The position numbers and the translations under genes are program-made. This document shows positions 25,064 through 32,572 of a stretch of DNA of 39,104 bases, in pieces. Source of the DNA: JBOHER01 sp050701115 (GTDB lineage: Bacteria > Actinomycetota > Actinomycetes > Mycobacteriales > Pseudonocardiaceae); assembly GCA_050701115.1 (NCBI GenBank), contig JBOHER010000444.1:1-39104 (forward strand). Reading direction: 5' to 3'. The notes under the pieces are model-generated. The model had not been told where the DNA came from. It ran no database searches and worked only from the letters and a program-made list of their open reading frames with translations. Each line of letters begins with the position of its first letter. Within the stretch, counting starts at the first letter, position 1.

Positions 25064-26329
25064 GTGGCGCTCGTGGTCCAGAAGTACGGCGGTTCGTCGT
25101 TGGAGAGCGCTGATCGCATCAAGCGCGTTGCCGAGCGCATTGTGGAGACCAAGAAGGCGGGCCACGATGTCGTCGTGGTCTGCTCCGCGATGGGTGACAC
25201 CACCGACGAGTTGCTCGACCTGGCGCAAGAGGTCAACCCGGTTCCGCCGGAACGCGAGATGGACATGCTGCTCACCGCGGGCGAGCGGATCTCCAACGCG
25301 CTGGTCGCCATGGCCATCAGCGCGCACGGCGCGGAGGCATGGTCCTTCACCGGCTCGCAGGCAGGCGTGGTGACCACATCGGTGCACGGCAACGCGCGCA
25401 TCATCGACGTCTCGCCGAGCAGGGTCACCGAGGCGCTCGGGCAGGGCTACATCGCGCTGGTCGCGGGATTCCAGGGCGTCGCGCAGGACACCAAGGACAT
25501 CACCACGCTGGGGCGCGGTGGCTCGGACACCACAGCGGTGGCGCTGGCCGCGGCGCTGGGAGCGGACGTCTGCGAGATCTACTCCGATGTCGACGGCGTC
25601 TACAGCGCTGATCCGCGCATCGTGCCGGACGCGCGCAAGCTGGACACCATTCCCTATGAGGAGATGCTCGAACTCGCCGCGACCGGGTCGAAGATCCTGC
25701 ACCTGCGCGCGGTGGAATATGCCCGCCGGTACGGCGTGCCGCTGCGCGTGCGCTCGTCCTACAGCAACAAACCGGGCACGCTGGTGGCTGGTTCGATCGA
25801 GGAGATTCCCGTGGAACAAGCGCTGATCACCGGCGTTTCGCACGACACGTCCGAAGCCAAGGTCACCGTGACCGATGTGCCGGACCACCTGGGTGCCGCT
25901 GCGCGCATTTTCCGGGCCGTCGCCGATGCGCAGATCGACATCGACATGGTGCTGCAGAACGTCTCGCGCAGTTCGTCCGGGCGCACCGACATCACGTTCA
26001 CCCTGTCCAAGGCCAACGCCCACAAGGCCGTCCAGGCGCTGGAGGTGGTCAAGGATGCCGTCGGTTTCGGCGCGGTGCTCTTCGACGACCAGGTCGGCAA
26101 GGTGTCCCTGGTCGGTGCGGGTATGCGCTCGCACCCGGGTGTTACCGCCACCTTCTGCGAGGCGCTCGCGGACGCAGGCGTGAACATCGAGATCATCAAC
26201 ACCTCCGAGATCAGGATTTCGGTGCTGATCCGGGACACCGACGTGGAGCAGGCGGTGCGCGCCCTGCACGGTGCGTTCGAACTCGGCGGCGAAGAAGAGG
26301 CCGTCGTCTACGCGGGGAGTGGCCGCTGA
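25064..26329 (+). CDS. ask: Aspartokinase, alpha subunit
   Basis: A 421-residue aspartate kinase making aspartyl phosphate for Lys, Thr, Met and diaminopimelate synthesis. The kinase domain starts VVQKYGGSSLESADRIK; GRGGSDTTAVALA and YSDVDGVYSADPRIV are the active-site and nucleotide regions. Two ACT domains follow from about residue 265 (TDVPDHLGAAARIF and VSLVGAGMRSHPGV) and give feedback control by Lys/Thr. GTG 25064 follows GGCGAGGAGG. Its stop overlaps the asd ATG by one base. The internal start for the beta subunit is listed separately. Confidence 0.95.
   Translation: MALVVQKYGGSSLESADRIKRVAERIVETKKAGHDVVVVCSAMGDTTDELLDLAQEVNPVPPEREMDMLLTAGERISNALVAMAISAHGAEAWSFTGSQAGVVTTSVHGNARIIDVSPSRVTEALGQGYIALVAGFQGVAQDTKDITTLGRGGSDTTAVALAAALGADVCEIYSDVDGVYSADPRIVPDARKLDTIPYEEMLELAATGSKILHLRAVEYARRYGVPLRVRSSYSNKPGTLVAGSIEEIPVEQALITGVSHDTSEAKVTVTDVPDHLGAAARIFRAVADAQIDIDMVLQNVSRSSSGRTDITFTLSKANAHKAVQALEVVKDAVGFGAVLFDDQVGKVSLVGAGMRSHPGVTATFCEALADAGVNIEIINTSEIRISVLIRDTDVEQAVRALHGAFELGGEEEAVVYAGSGR
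25811..26329 (+). CDS. Aspartokinase beta subunit (internal in-frame start)
   Basis: An in-frame GTG at 25811 is preceded by GAGGAG at 25799-25804. It yields a 172-residue protein (M)EQALITGVSHDTSEAK carrying only the two ACT domains. In Corynebacterium glutamicum and relatives aspartokinase is an alpha2beta2 enzyme whose beta chain of 172 residues is made from exactly such an internal start. This feature lies wholly inside ask and is inferred from the ribosome-binding site and that precedent. Confidence 0.7.
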   Translation: MEQALITGVSHDTSEAKVTVTDVPDHLGAAARIFRAVADAQIDIDMVLQNVSRSSSGRTDITFTLSKANAHKAVQALEVVKDAVGFGAVLFDDQVGKVSLVGAGMRSHPGVTATFCEALADAGVNIEIINTSEIRISVLIRDTDVEQAVRALHGAFELGGEEEAVVYAGSGR

Positions 26330-27432
26330 TGGATAGGGAGATGGAGGCCGGGCGAGCGAGGAGCGCGGCTCGGCCGGGGATCGACCGGACGACACCGCAT
26401 GGACTCAGGATCGGCATCGTCGGCGCGACCGGGCAGGTCGGCGCCGTGATGCGCCGGATCCTGGAGGAGCGGAACTTCCCGGTCGCCGAGATGAGGTACT
26501 TCGCTTCGGCGAGGTCGGCGGGCACATCGTTGCCGTGGAAGGGCACCGGCGTCGTCGTCGAGGACACCTCCGAAGCCGACCCCTCCGGCCTGGACATCGC
26601 GCTGTTCTCCGCTGGTGGGTCGACCTCGAAGGCGCAGGCGCCCAGGTTCGCCGATGCGGGCGTGACCGTGATCGACAACTCCTCGGCATGGCGGCTCGAC
26701 CCGGATGTCCCGCTGGTGGTCAGCGAAGTCAACCCGGAGGCGGTGAAGGAGGCCCGCAAGGGCATCATCGCCAACCCGAACTGCACCACGATGGCCGCGA
26801 TGCCGGTGCTCAAGCCGCTGCACGACGAGGCAGGTTTGGTCCGGCTGATCGCCAGCACTTATCAGGCGGTCTCCGGCAGCGGGTTGGCCGGTGTCGAGGA
26901 GCTGGCCGGTCAGGTGCGTGCGGTGGCCGAGCGCGCAGCGGAGCTCACCCACGACGGGTCGGCGGTCGAGTTCCCCGCGCCGGACAAGTACGTGCGGCCG
27001 ATCGCGTTCAACGTGCTCGCCATGGCGGGGTCCATTGTGGACGATGGCTCGTTCGAGACCGACGAGGAGCAGAAGCTCCGCAACGAGAGCCGCAAGATCC
27101 TGGGCATTCCGGATCTGCGGGTATCCGGCACATGCGTGCGGGTGCCGGTGTTCTCCGGCCACTCGCTGTCGATCAACGCCGAGTTCGCCCAGCCGATCTC
27201 GGTCGAACGCGCGACCGAACTGCTGTCCGGAGCGCCTGGAGTGCAGGTGACCGACATCCCGACCCCGCTGCAAGCGGCGGGCACCGACCCAAGCTACGTC
27301 GGCCGCATCCGGGTCGACCCCGGGGTGGAGGGTGGGCGCGGCCTTGCGCTGTTCATCAGCAACGACAACCTGCGCAAGGGGGCCGCGCTGAATACCGTGC
27401 AGATCGCCGAATTGGTCGCCGAAACCCGCTAG
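26329..27432 (+). CDS. asd: Aspartate-semialdehyde dehydrogenase
   Basis: A 367-residue NADPH-dependent enzyme converting aspartyl phosphate to aspartate semialdehyde. The Rossmann motif GIVGATGQVGAVM is at 29-41, the catalytic Cys152 is in NPNCTT, and the acid/base His278 is in FSGHSL. ATG 26329 overlaps the ask stop. Compared with usual starts at the RIGIVGATGQ strand, the protein has a 26-residue N-terminal extension (MDREMEAGRARSAARPGIDR...), and no in-frame start other than M5 can shorten it, so the extension seems real. It completes the ask-asd operon. Confidence 0.95.
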   Translation: MDREMEAGRARSAARPGIDRTTPHGLRIGIVGATGQVGAVMRRILEERNFPVAEMRYFASARSAGTSLPWKGTGVVVEDTSEADPSGLDIALFSAGGSTSKAQAPRFADAGVTVIDNSSAWRLDPDVPLVVSEVNPEAVKEARKGIIANPNCTTMAAMPVLKPLHDEAGLVRLIASTYQAVSGSGLAGVEELAGQVRAVAERAAELTHDGSAVEFPAPDKYVRPIAFNVLAMAGSIVDDGSFETDEEQKLRNESRKILGIPDLRVSGTCVRVPVFSGHSLSINAEFAQPISVERATELLSGAPGVQVTDIPTPLQAAGTDPSYVGRIRVDPGVEGGRGLALFISNDNLRKGAALNTVQIAELVAETR

Positions 27433-27434
27433 CC

Positions 27435-27476
27435 CGGCGTGTCCGCGGTTCGGGTCGGCGTGTCCGCGGTTCGGGT
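27435..27476 (+). repeat. Two perfect tandem 21-bp repeats after asd
   Basis: Units 27435-27455 and 27456-27476 are identical (each starts CGGCGTGTCCGCGG). The same 21-nt family occurs after dnaX at 11719. An inverted CGCGGACA at 27518-27525 could pair with TGTCCGCG of the second unit and form a long imperfect stem, so the element may serve as the asd terminator. It also marks the left side of the metal cassette. Confidence 0.6.
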
Positions 27477-27554
27477 GCGCCTGCCGAGGGCCAGCGACCC
27501 GGCGGCCACGGGCCCAGCGCGGACATGACCGCAGGGCGTCGTAACCTGTCCGGC

Positions 27555-28064
27555 ATGACGGGCGTGACCCACCGCAGGCAAGCCGCGCGAGCGTATCTCG
27601 CGCGGCTTGTTGCCGTGGCTGCCGTGCTCGTCGGCCTGGCTCTCGCGCATGGCCTTCAGAGCTCTGACGGCATGCCGGCCGCGATGCACGCTGCTCCTGG
27701 CACGAGTATGCCGGTCGGCGCCGTCCAAGGCTGCGGTGCTCCGGCGGCGATGGCTGCGGTTGACGGCAGCTCCCCGGAGCGAGTCGTGCCTGCCGACACG
27801 AGCCACAGGATGACTGCCCTGTGCCCGGTCCCCGGCGGGGCGGTGTCCCTTGCGGGCGAGGGTTCACCGGGCTCGCACGGTCTGGGTGACATGCTGGCGA
27901 CCTGCCTAGCGTTCATCGTCGCTGTCGTGGCCGCAGTGGTAGCGCTTCGGCCCACGGGGTTGCGGAGCGTCGTCCGGATGCTCCGCTCCGCTCGCGTGGC
28001 GGTGGTCCGCACCGCGCTGCCGCGGGCGCCGAGTCTCGCGGAACTCTGTCTGCTGCGGACGTAG
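27555..28064 (+). CDS. DUF6153-family membrane/exported protein of the metal cassette
   Basis: A 169-residue protein resembling DUF6153. TM1 is residues about 13-33 (YLARLVAVAAVLVGLALAHG), then a Met/His-containing exported loop (DGMPAAMHAAPGTSM) with Cys residues, TM2 at about 115-133 (DMLATCLAFIVAVVAAVVAL), and the ending SLAELCLLRT that corresponds to the PPDLAELQLLRI-like end of this family. Met, His and Cys in the exported loop fit metal binding, but no function is established. ATG 27555 has a TAACCT -10-like box at 27542-27547, predicting a leaderless mRNA. A strong hairpin at 28073-28109 follows. Confidence 0.7.
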   Translation: MTGVTHRRQAARAYLARLVAVAAVLVGLALAHGLQSSDGMPAAMHAAPGTSMPVGAVQGCGAPAAMAAVDGSSPERVVPADTSHRMTALCPVPGGAVSLAGEGSPGSHGLGDMLATCLAFIVAVVAAVVALRPTGLRSVVRMLRSARVAVVRTALPRAPSLAELCLLRT

Positions 28065-28072
28065 GAGGGGTC

Positions 28073-28109
28073 TGCCCGCGCCGCGGCCCGTCGACGGGCC
28101 GTGCGGGCA
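28073..28109 (+). terminator. Terminator-like hairpin after the DUF6153 gene
   Basis: Outer arms 28073-28079 and 28103-28109 (TGCCCGC/GCGGGCA) enclose a perfect inner stem (28084-28090 with 28095-28101, loop TCGA). It begins 9 nt after the stop. No U-tract follows; TTGACA at 28110 begins directly after it. Confidence 0.6.
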
Positions 28110-28138
28110 TTGACACGCACTCCAGCGTCCGGCTGGAG
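28110..28138 (+). promoter_or_regulatory. Promoter/operator-like element before the SafE-cupredoxin gene
   Basis: A perfect -35 box TTGACA (28110-28115) is followed by the inverted repeat CTCCAGC-GTCCG-GCTGGAG (28120-28138). A palindrome directly downstream of -35 is reminiscent of MerR-family operators, which sit in long spacers. A good -10 box at the expected distance is not visible, and no merR gene is present. Confidence 0.35.
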
Positions 28139-28181
28139 GTGCTTCGACATCCTCATCCCACTCTCCGCAGGAGGCTTTTCC

Positions 28182-29297
28182 GTGAACCTCGCAGCTGTCC
28201 TGGTCACCGGCCTGTTCGCCGGTGGCGTGTCCTGTGCCGCCGTGCAAGGCGGCCTGCTGACCGGGTTGATCACCCGGCAGCACGTCGCGACTGCCGAACC
28301 CGCCACCCTGGCCCGCCGCGCGAAAGGCGCGACGCGCCATGCCGGCAGCACGCAGGGCCGCGGGAGCGCGAAGCGTACGGTGCAGACCGCGCAACGCCCC
28401 ACCTGGGGCGCACAGCTCGGGCACGATCTCGCCCCCGTCGGTGGGTTCCTGGCCGGCAAGCTCGTCTCGCACACCCTGCTCGGCGCGCTGCTGGGCGCCG
28501 TCGGCGGCGCGCTGGAACTCTCGGTCGGCGCCCGCACCTGGCTGCAGATCGGCGGTGGCCTGCTGATCATCGTCTTCGGCCTCGCTCAACTCGGTGTGCC
28601 GGGCTTCCGCGGCATCGTCATCGAGCCCCCGCTGTCCTGGATGAAGATCGTCCGCAACCGCGCCCGCTCCCAAGCCGCGCTGGCACCGGCGCTGCTCGGC
28701 CTGGCCACCGTGCTGATTCCGTGCGGGGTGACGCTGTCGGTGGGGGCGCTCGCCCTGACGTCCGGGTCCGCGCTGGCGGGCGCGGCCACGATGGCGGTGT
28801 TCGTGCTCGGCACCGGACCGCTGTTCGCCGTGCTCGGCTACGCCGCCCGCAAGGCCGCCACCGCCTGGCGGGGCCGGCTCGCGGTGATCACTGGGCTCGC
28901 GGTGCTGGCGATGGGGCTGTACACCCTCAACGGCGGCCTTGAGTTGGCGGGCTCACCGTTGGCGGCCAGCCGGATCCCCCAGACCGTCGGCTTCTCCCAG
29001 GCGCCGGCCGACACATCCGCGGCCTCCACCGTGGACGGGCAGCAGACCGTGGTGATCACGGCCCGCACGGGCTCCTACAGCCCGGAGAACGTCCAGGTCC
29101 GATCCGGCGTACCCACCACGCTGGTCGTCAAGTCGGACGGCGCCCAGGGCTGCGTTCGGTCCTTCATCATCCGCGACCAGCAGAAGATCCTGCCCGTCAA
29201 CGGCGAGACCCGGATCGACCTCGGGGTGCTCCAGCCCGGCCGACTCGACTACGCGTGCGGCATGGGAATGTACACCGGCGTCATCACCATCGTCTGA
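28182..29297 (+). CDS. SafE/UreH-type membrane transporter fused to a C-terminal cupredoxin domain
   Basis: A 371-residue fusion. Residues 1-255 are a six-TM sulfite exporter TauE/SafE (UreH-2/DsbD-like) domain with one Cys in each half, Cys18 (GGVSCAAVQGG) and Cys181 (LIPCGVTLS), the pattern used for metal or thiol transfer in this group; a basic Arg/Lys-rich loop lies at 40-75. Residues about 288-371 form an EfeO-type cupredoxin with likely metal ligands Cys324, Cys359, Met361 and Met363 (ACGMGMYTG). Relatives often carry an HMA domain too; here the next gene supplies it. GTG 28182 follows GCAGGAGG. It probably moves copper or another soft metal; the direction is unknown. Confidence 0.75.
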   Translation: MNLAAVLVTGLFAGGVSCAAVQGGLLTGLITRQHVATAEPATLARRAKGATRHAGSTQGRGSAKRTVQTAQRPTWGAQLGHDLAPVGGFLAGKLVSHTLLGALLGAVGGALELSVGARTWLQIGGGLLIIVFGLAQLGVPGFRGIVIEPPLSWMKIVRNRARSQAALAPALLGLATVLIPCGVTLSVGALALTSGSALAGAATMAVFVLGTGPLFAVLGYAARKAATAWRGRLAVITGLAVLAMGLYTLNGGLELAGSPLAASRIPQTVGFSQAPADTSAASTVDGQQTVVITARTGSYSPENVQVRSGVPTTLVVKSDGAQGCVRSFIIRDQQKILPVNGETRIDLGVLQPGRLDYACGMGMYTGVITIV

Positions 29298-29311
29298 TCA
29301 AGGAGTTCACC

Positions 29312-29566
29312 GTGGCCACCACGACACACACCTTCCGTATCGAGGGCATGCACTGCGGCAGCTGCGCACTGCTCATCGACGACGCCCTGGAAGACCTGCC
29401 CGGCGTGCACAGCACGCAGACCACGCTGAAACAAGGGCGCAGCACGGTCGAGCTGGATCCGCGCCAGAACAGCCCCGAGGATGTGATCACAGTGATCGAA
29501 GAACTCGGCTACCGCGCCACACCACTGCCGTCTCCTCACTCGCGGGTGGCCACGCCGAGCAGGTAG
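29312..29566 (+). CDS. HMA-domain metallochaperone (CopZ-like)
   Basis: An 84-residue soluble metallochaperone with the ferredoxin-like HMA fold. The metal site is GMHCGSC at 12-18 (Cys15 and Cys18), and the conserved VITVIEELGYRA is at the end of the fold. It would deliver a soft metal such as Cu(I), Zn or Cd to the neighbouring transporter or to the P-type ATPase, which lacks its own HMA domain. GTG 29312 follows AAGGAG 14 nt after the transporter stop, so the two are probably co-transcribed. The last 31 nt overlap the convergent methyltransferase gene. Confidence 0.85.
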   Translation: MATTTHTFRIEGMHCGSCALLIDDALEDLPGVHSTQTTLKQGRSTVELDPRQNSPEDVITVIEELGYRATPLPSPHSRVATPSR

Positions 29567-30180
29567 TCCCCGCCGATCCGCGTGCGCCACCGCTCGCCCA
29601 CCTGCAGGCCGTGGCGGGGCAGTTCGGCCAGGAACTCCCCGGCGGTGAAGCGATCCTCGCTCGGGTGGTCGAACAGCAGCCGGTAGGACGGCCGGGCGAG
29701 CGCGGTGGCGGTGACCTCGTCGAAGAAGAACCGGCCGCCCGGCTTCAGGACGCGGGCGGCCTCGGCCAGCGCGTCCCGCCAGTTCGGGATGTGATGGATG
29801 ATCGCGAAGTCGAACACCGCGTCGTAACCGGCATCCTCGCCGCCGCCGAACGCGCTGAACGCGGCGCGCAGATCGGTGGCACTGCCCTGAGCGAGCCGAA
29901 CACGCCCGGCGTGCCGGCGCAGGCGCCGCTCGGCGCGCGTGATCATCGCCGGGTCCAGGTCCACGGCATCGACGCTGGCCGCGCCGAACTGGTCGAGGAC
30001 GAGCCGCGTGCCGTAACCGGGGCCGCAGCCGACCTCGGCCACCCGCGCCCCCGGCGTCCGCCCGCCCAGCCCGGCCAGCAGCCGCGCCTCGTAGTGCTGC
30101 AGCCACCGCCGGGGCGGTGAGTCCACCAGGGCCGTCTCCACGCGGTTCATCAACATCGCCACCACCGACTCTCGATTCAT
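29536..30180 (-). CDS. Class I SAM-dependent methyltransferase in the metal cassette
   Basis: A 214-residue class I methyltransferase. Motif I is VAEVGCGPGYGT at 48-58, the acidic loop after strand 2 is DAVDLDP, motif III/IV FDFAIIHHIPNWRDAL, and post-motif LKPGGRFFFDEV. The family covers small-molecule methylation; the substrate is unknown. It is divergent from the CmtR-like regulator with only 26 nt between starts, so it is probably under the same operator, which suggests a metal-linked role such as metal/metalloid or quinone methylation, but that is inference. ATG 30180 is favoured; M9/M11 are alternatives. Confidence 0.8.
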   Translation of the reverse strand: MNRESVVAMLMNRVETALVDSPPRRWLQHYEARLLAGLGGRTPGARVAEVGCGPGYGTRLVLDQFGAASVDAVDLDPAMITRAERRLRRHAGRVRLAQGSATDLRAAFSAFGGGEDAGYDAVFDFAIIHHIPNWRDALAEAARVLKPGGRFFFDEVTATALARPSYRLLFDHPSEDRFTAGEFLAELPRHGLQVGERWRTRIGGDYLLGVATRE

Positions 30181-30194
30181 CGCCCAAATCCGGT

Positions 30195-30216
30195 TATCAT
30201 CGTGTTGTGACGATGA
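30195..30216. promoter_or_regulatory. Promoter and candidate operator of the CmtR-like regulator
   Basis: TATCAT (30195-30200) is a good -10 box that predicts transcription at GTG 30207. It overlaps the inverted repeat TCATCG-N8-CGATGA (30197-30202 and 30211-30216), the layout expected for an ArsR-type operator that blocks RNA polymerase. The minus-strand GATAAC in the same gap may serve the divergent methyltransferase. Confidence 0.5.
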
Positions 30217-30605
30217 ATAGCACGGATCGATGCCTCGCGTCGAGCGGAGCGGGTTCGAGCCTGGACGCGGCGGTGGCGTTGTTCCACAGCCTCTCGGATG
30301 GCACCCGGTTGGCGATCGTGCGCCGCCTGGCCGGTGGTGAGGCGCGGGTGGCCGACCTGGTGGGCGAGTTGGGGTTGGCGCAGTCGACGGTGTCGGCGCA
30401 CGTGGCCTGCTTGCGCGACTGCGGCCTGGTCGACGGCCGACCGCAGGGCCGGCAGGTGTTCTACTCGCTGGCCCACCCGGAACTGCTGGACCTGCTCGCC
30501 GCGGCGGAGACCCTGCTCGCCGCGACCGGCAACGCGGTCGCCCTGTGCCCGAACTACGGCACCGACGCCACCGCCACTGAGACGAAGAAGGAGGTGTCGC
30601 GGTGA
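30207..30605 (+). CDS. ArsR/SmtB-family Cd/Pb sensor, CmtR-like
   Basis: A 132-residue winged-helix repressor. From GTG 30207 the recognition region is AQSTVSAHVACLRDCGLVDG. Cys68 and Cys72 in HVACLRDCGL have the four-residue spacing of Mycobacterium tuberculosis CmtR Cys57/Cys61 in LSCLRGCGLV, and Cys114 in ALCPNYG corresponds to its third ligand, Cys102. These three Cys residues are the Cd(II)/Pb(II) site of CmtR. It should repress the ATPase, and perhaps the divergent methyltransferase, until metal binds. The stop overlaps the ATPase GTG (GTGA). ATG 30213 is an alternative start, but the promoter geometry favours a leaderless GTG. Confidence 0.85.
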   Translation: MTMNSTDRCLASSGAGSSLDAAVALFHSLSDGTRLAIVRRLAGGEARVADLVGELGLAQSTVSAHVACLRDCGLVDGRPQGRQVFYSLAHPELLDLLAAAETLLAATGNAVALCPNYGTDATATETKKEVSR

Positions 30606-32572
30606 GCGACGCGTGCGGTTGCGACCATGACGAACCCCGCACCGACGAGGCGAACGACGAACACGAGCCGGAACGGCTGTGGCAGGTCTCCGAGCTGCGA
30701 TTCGCCGCCGTCTCCGGGGTCTACCTGCTCGCGGCCCTGATCGCCGGCTGGGCCGACGCGGCGCGACCGGTCGAGCTGACCCTGGAGGCGGTGGCGTTGG
30801 CCGTCGGCGCCTGGACCTTCGTGCCCGCCACGCTCAGGCGGCTGGCGAAAGGCAAGATCGGGGTCGGCACGCTGATGACCATCGCCGCGGTCGGCGCGGT
30901 CCTGCTCGGCGAGGTCGGCGAAGCCGCGATGCTGGCGTTCCTGTTCTCCGTCAGCGAGGGCCTGGAGCAGTACTCCCTGGCGCGCACCCGCCGCGGCCTG
31001 CGCGCCCTGCTCTCCCTCGTCCCCGACGAAGCCACCGTGCTGCGGGAGGGCACTGAACAGGTCATCACTCCGGACCAGTTGCGGGTCGGCGACCGGATGG
31101 TGGTCAAACCGGGCGAGCGGATCGCCACCGACGGGATCATCCGCACCGGCCGCACCGCCCTGGACCTCTCCGCGATCACCGGCGAATCCGTGCCGGTCGA
31201 AGCCGAACCCGGCAGCGAGGTGTTCGCCGGGGCGATCAACGGCATCGGGGCCTTGGAGATCGAGGTCACCACCACCGCCGAGGACAACTCCCTGGCCCGC
31301 ATCGTGCGCATCGTGGAGGCCGAACAAGCCCGCAAGGGCACCAGCCAACGTCTGGCCGACCGCATCGCCAAACCCATGGTGCCTGGCATCATGATCGCCG
31401 CGGTGCTCATCGCCTCGATCGGCAGCCTGCTCGGCGACCCACTGGTCTGGATCGAACGCGCCCTCGTCGTGCTCGTCGCGGCGTCGCCGTGCGCGCTGGC
31501 CATCGCCGTCCCCGTGACCGTCGTGGCCGCGATCGGCGCGGCCTCCAAACTCGGGGTGCTGGTCAAGGGCGGCGCGGCCCTCGAAACGTTGGGCGGCATC
31601 CGGGGGATCGCGCTGGACAAGACCGGCACTCTGACCCGCAACCGGCCCGCCGTCCTCGACGTGGCCACCACCGCAGGCGCCAGCCGCGACGAGGTCCTCG
31701 CGCTGGCCGCCGCCCTTGAGGCTCGCAGCGGACACCCGCTCGCCCGCGCGATCCTCGCCGAAGTCGACAACCCGAGCCCGGCCGGCGACGTCGAGGCGAT
31801 CACCGGGGCCGGGCTCACCGGCCGCGTCGACGGCCGCACCGTGCGGCTCGGGCGGCCCGGTTGGTTGGAGGCCGGCGACCTGGCCGACCAGGTGGAGCGG
31901 ATGCAGCAGGCGGGCGCGACCGCGGTACTCATCGAACGCGACGGGAAGACGCTGGGTGCCATCGCCGTGCGCGACGAACTGCGCCCGGAAGCCGTCGAGG
32001 TGGTTGCCGGGCTGCGCCGGCACGGCTATCACGTCGCCATGCTCACCGGCGACAACATCCGCACGGCCGCCGCTTTGGCCGCCGAAGTCGGTATCGACGC
32101 GGTGCACGCCGATCTGCGTCCCGAGGACAAAGCCCGATTGATCGAGCAGCTCCGCGCCCAGCGGCCCACCGCGATGGTCGGCGACGGCGTCAACGACGCC
32201 CCCGCGCTGGCCACCGCCGACCTGGGCATCGCGATGGGTGCGATGGGCACCGACGTCGCGATCGAAACCGCCGACGTCGCCCTCATGGGCGAAGACCTGC
32301 GCCACCTGCCCCAAGCCCTGGTCCACGCCAACCGGTCCCGGCGGATCATGCTGCAGAACGTCGGACTCTCCCTAGCGATCATCACCGTCCTGATGCCACT
32401 GGCCCTGTTCGGCATCCTCGGACTGGCCGCAGTCGTCCTGGTCCACGAGGTCGCCGAGGTGTTCGTCATCGCCAACGGCGTACGCGCCGGCCGCGCCCAC
32501 GCGCTGGCCACCACATCCAGCGGCGAACCGAGGGCCGGCGCAACCGCGACGGTCGCCGAGGTGTCGGCGTGA
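30602..32572 (+). CDS. P1B-2-type heavy-metal-transporting ATPase (Zn/Cd/Pb)
   Basis: A 656-residue P-type ATPase. The short N-terminus has only a small Cys/His/Asp cluster (CGCDHD at 5-10) rather than an HMA domain. TGES is 193-196, the TM metal motif SPC is 295-297, the phosphorylated Asp339 is in DKTGTLT, the HP motif is His378-Pro379, and the hinge is MVGDGVNDAP. SPC marks P1B-2 pumps that export Zn, Cd and Pb. The last TM region reads HEVAEVFVIANGVRAGR. GTG 30602 overlaps the sensor stop and follows AAGGAGG, so the two are coupled. Pairing with a CmtR-like sensor parallels cmtR-ctpG in M. tuberculosis. Confidence 0.92.
   Translation: MSDACGCDHDEPRTDEANDEHEPERLWQVSELRFAAVSGVYLLAALIAGWADAARPVELTLEAVALAVGAWTFVPATLRRLAKGKIGVGTLMTIAAVGAVLLGEVGEAAMLAFLFSVSEGLEQYSLARTRRGLRALLSLVPDEATVLREGTEQVITPDQLRVGDRMVVKPGERIATDGIIRTGRTALDLSAITGESVPVEAEPGSEVFAGAINGIGALEIEVTTTAEDNSLARIVRIVEAEQARKGTSQRLADRIAKPMVPGIMIAAVLIASIGSLLGDPLVWIERALVVLVAASPCALAIAVPVTVVAAIGAASKLGVLVKGGAALETLGGIRGIALDKTGTLTRNRPAVLDVATTAGASRDEVLALAAALEARSGHPLARAILAEVDNPSPAGDVEAITGAGLTGRVDGRTVRLGRPGWLEAGDLADQVERMQQAGATAVLIERDGKTLGAIAVRDELRPEAVEVVAGLRRHGYHVAMLTGDNIRTAAALAAEVGIDAVHADLRPEDKARLIEQLRAQRPTAMVGDGVNDAPALATADLGIAMGAMGTDVAIETADVALMGEDLRHLPQALVHANRSRRIMLQNVGLSLAIITVLMPLALFGILGLAAVVLVHEVAEVFVIANGVRAGRAHALATTSSGEPRAGATATVAEVSA

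Noticed and set aside
24845..26395. Minus-strand open frame running through ask into the mannosyltransferase remnant
   Set aside because: Only the part from GTG 24844 downstream has membrane-protein similarity; the rest is antisense to ask.
30554..32326. Minus-strand open frame of about 590 codons opposite the P-type ATPase
   Set aside because: Antisense shadow, Gly/Asp/His/Gln-rich, no domain; the ATPase has every P1B motif.
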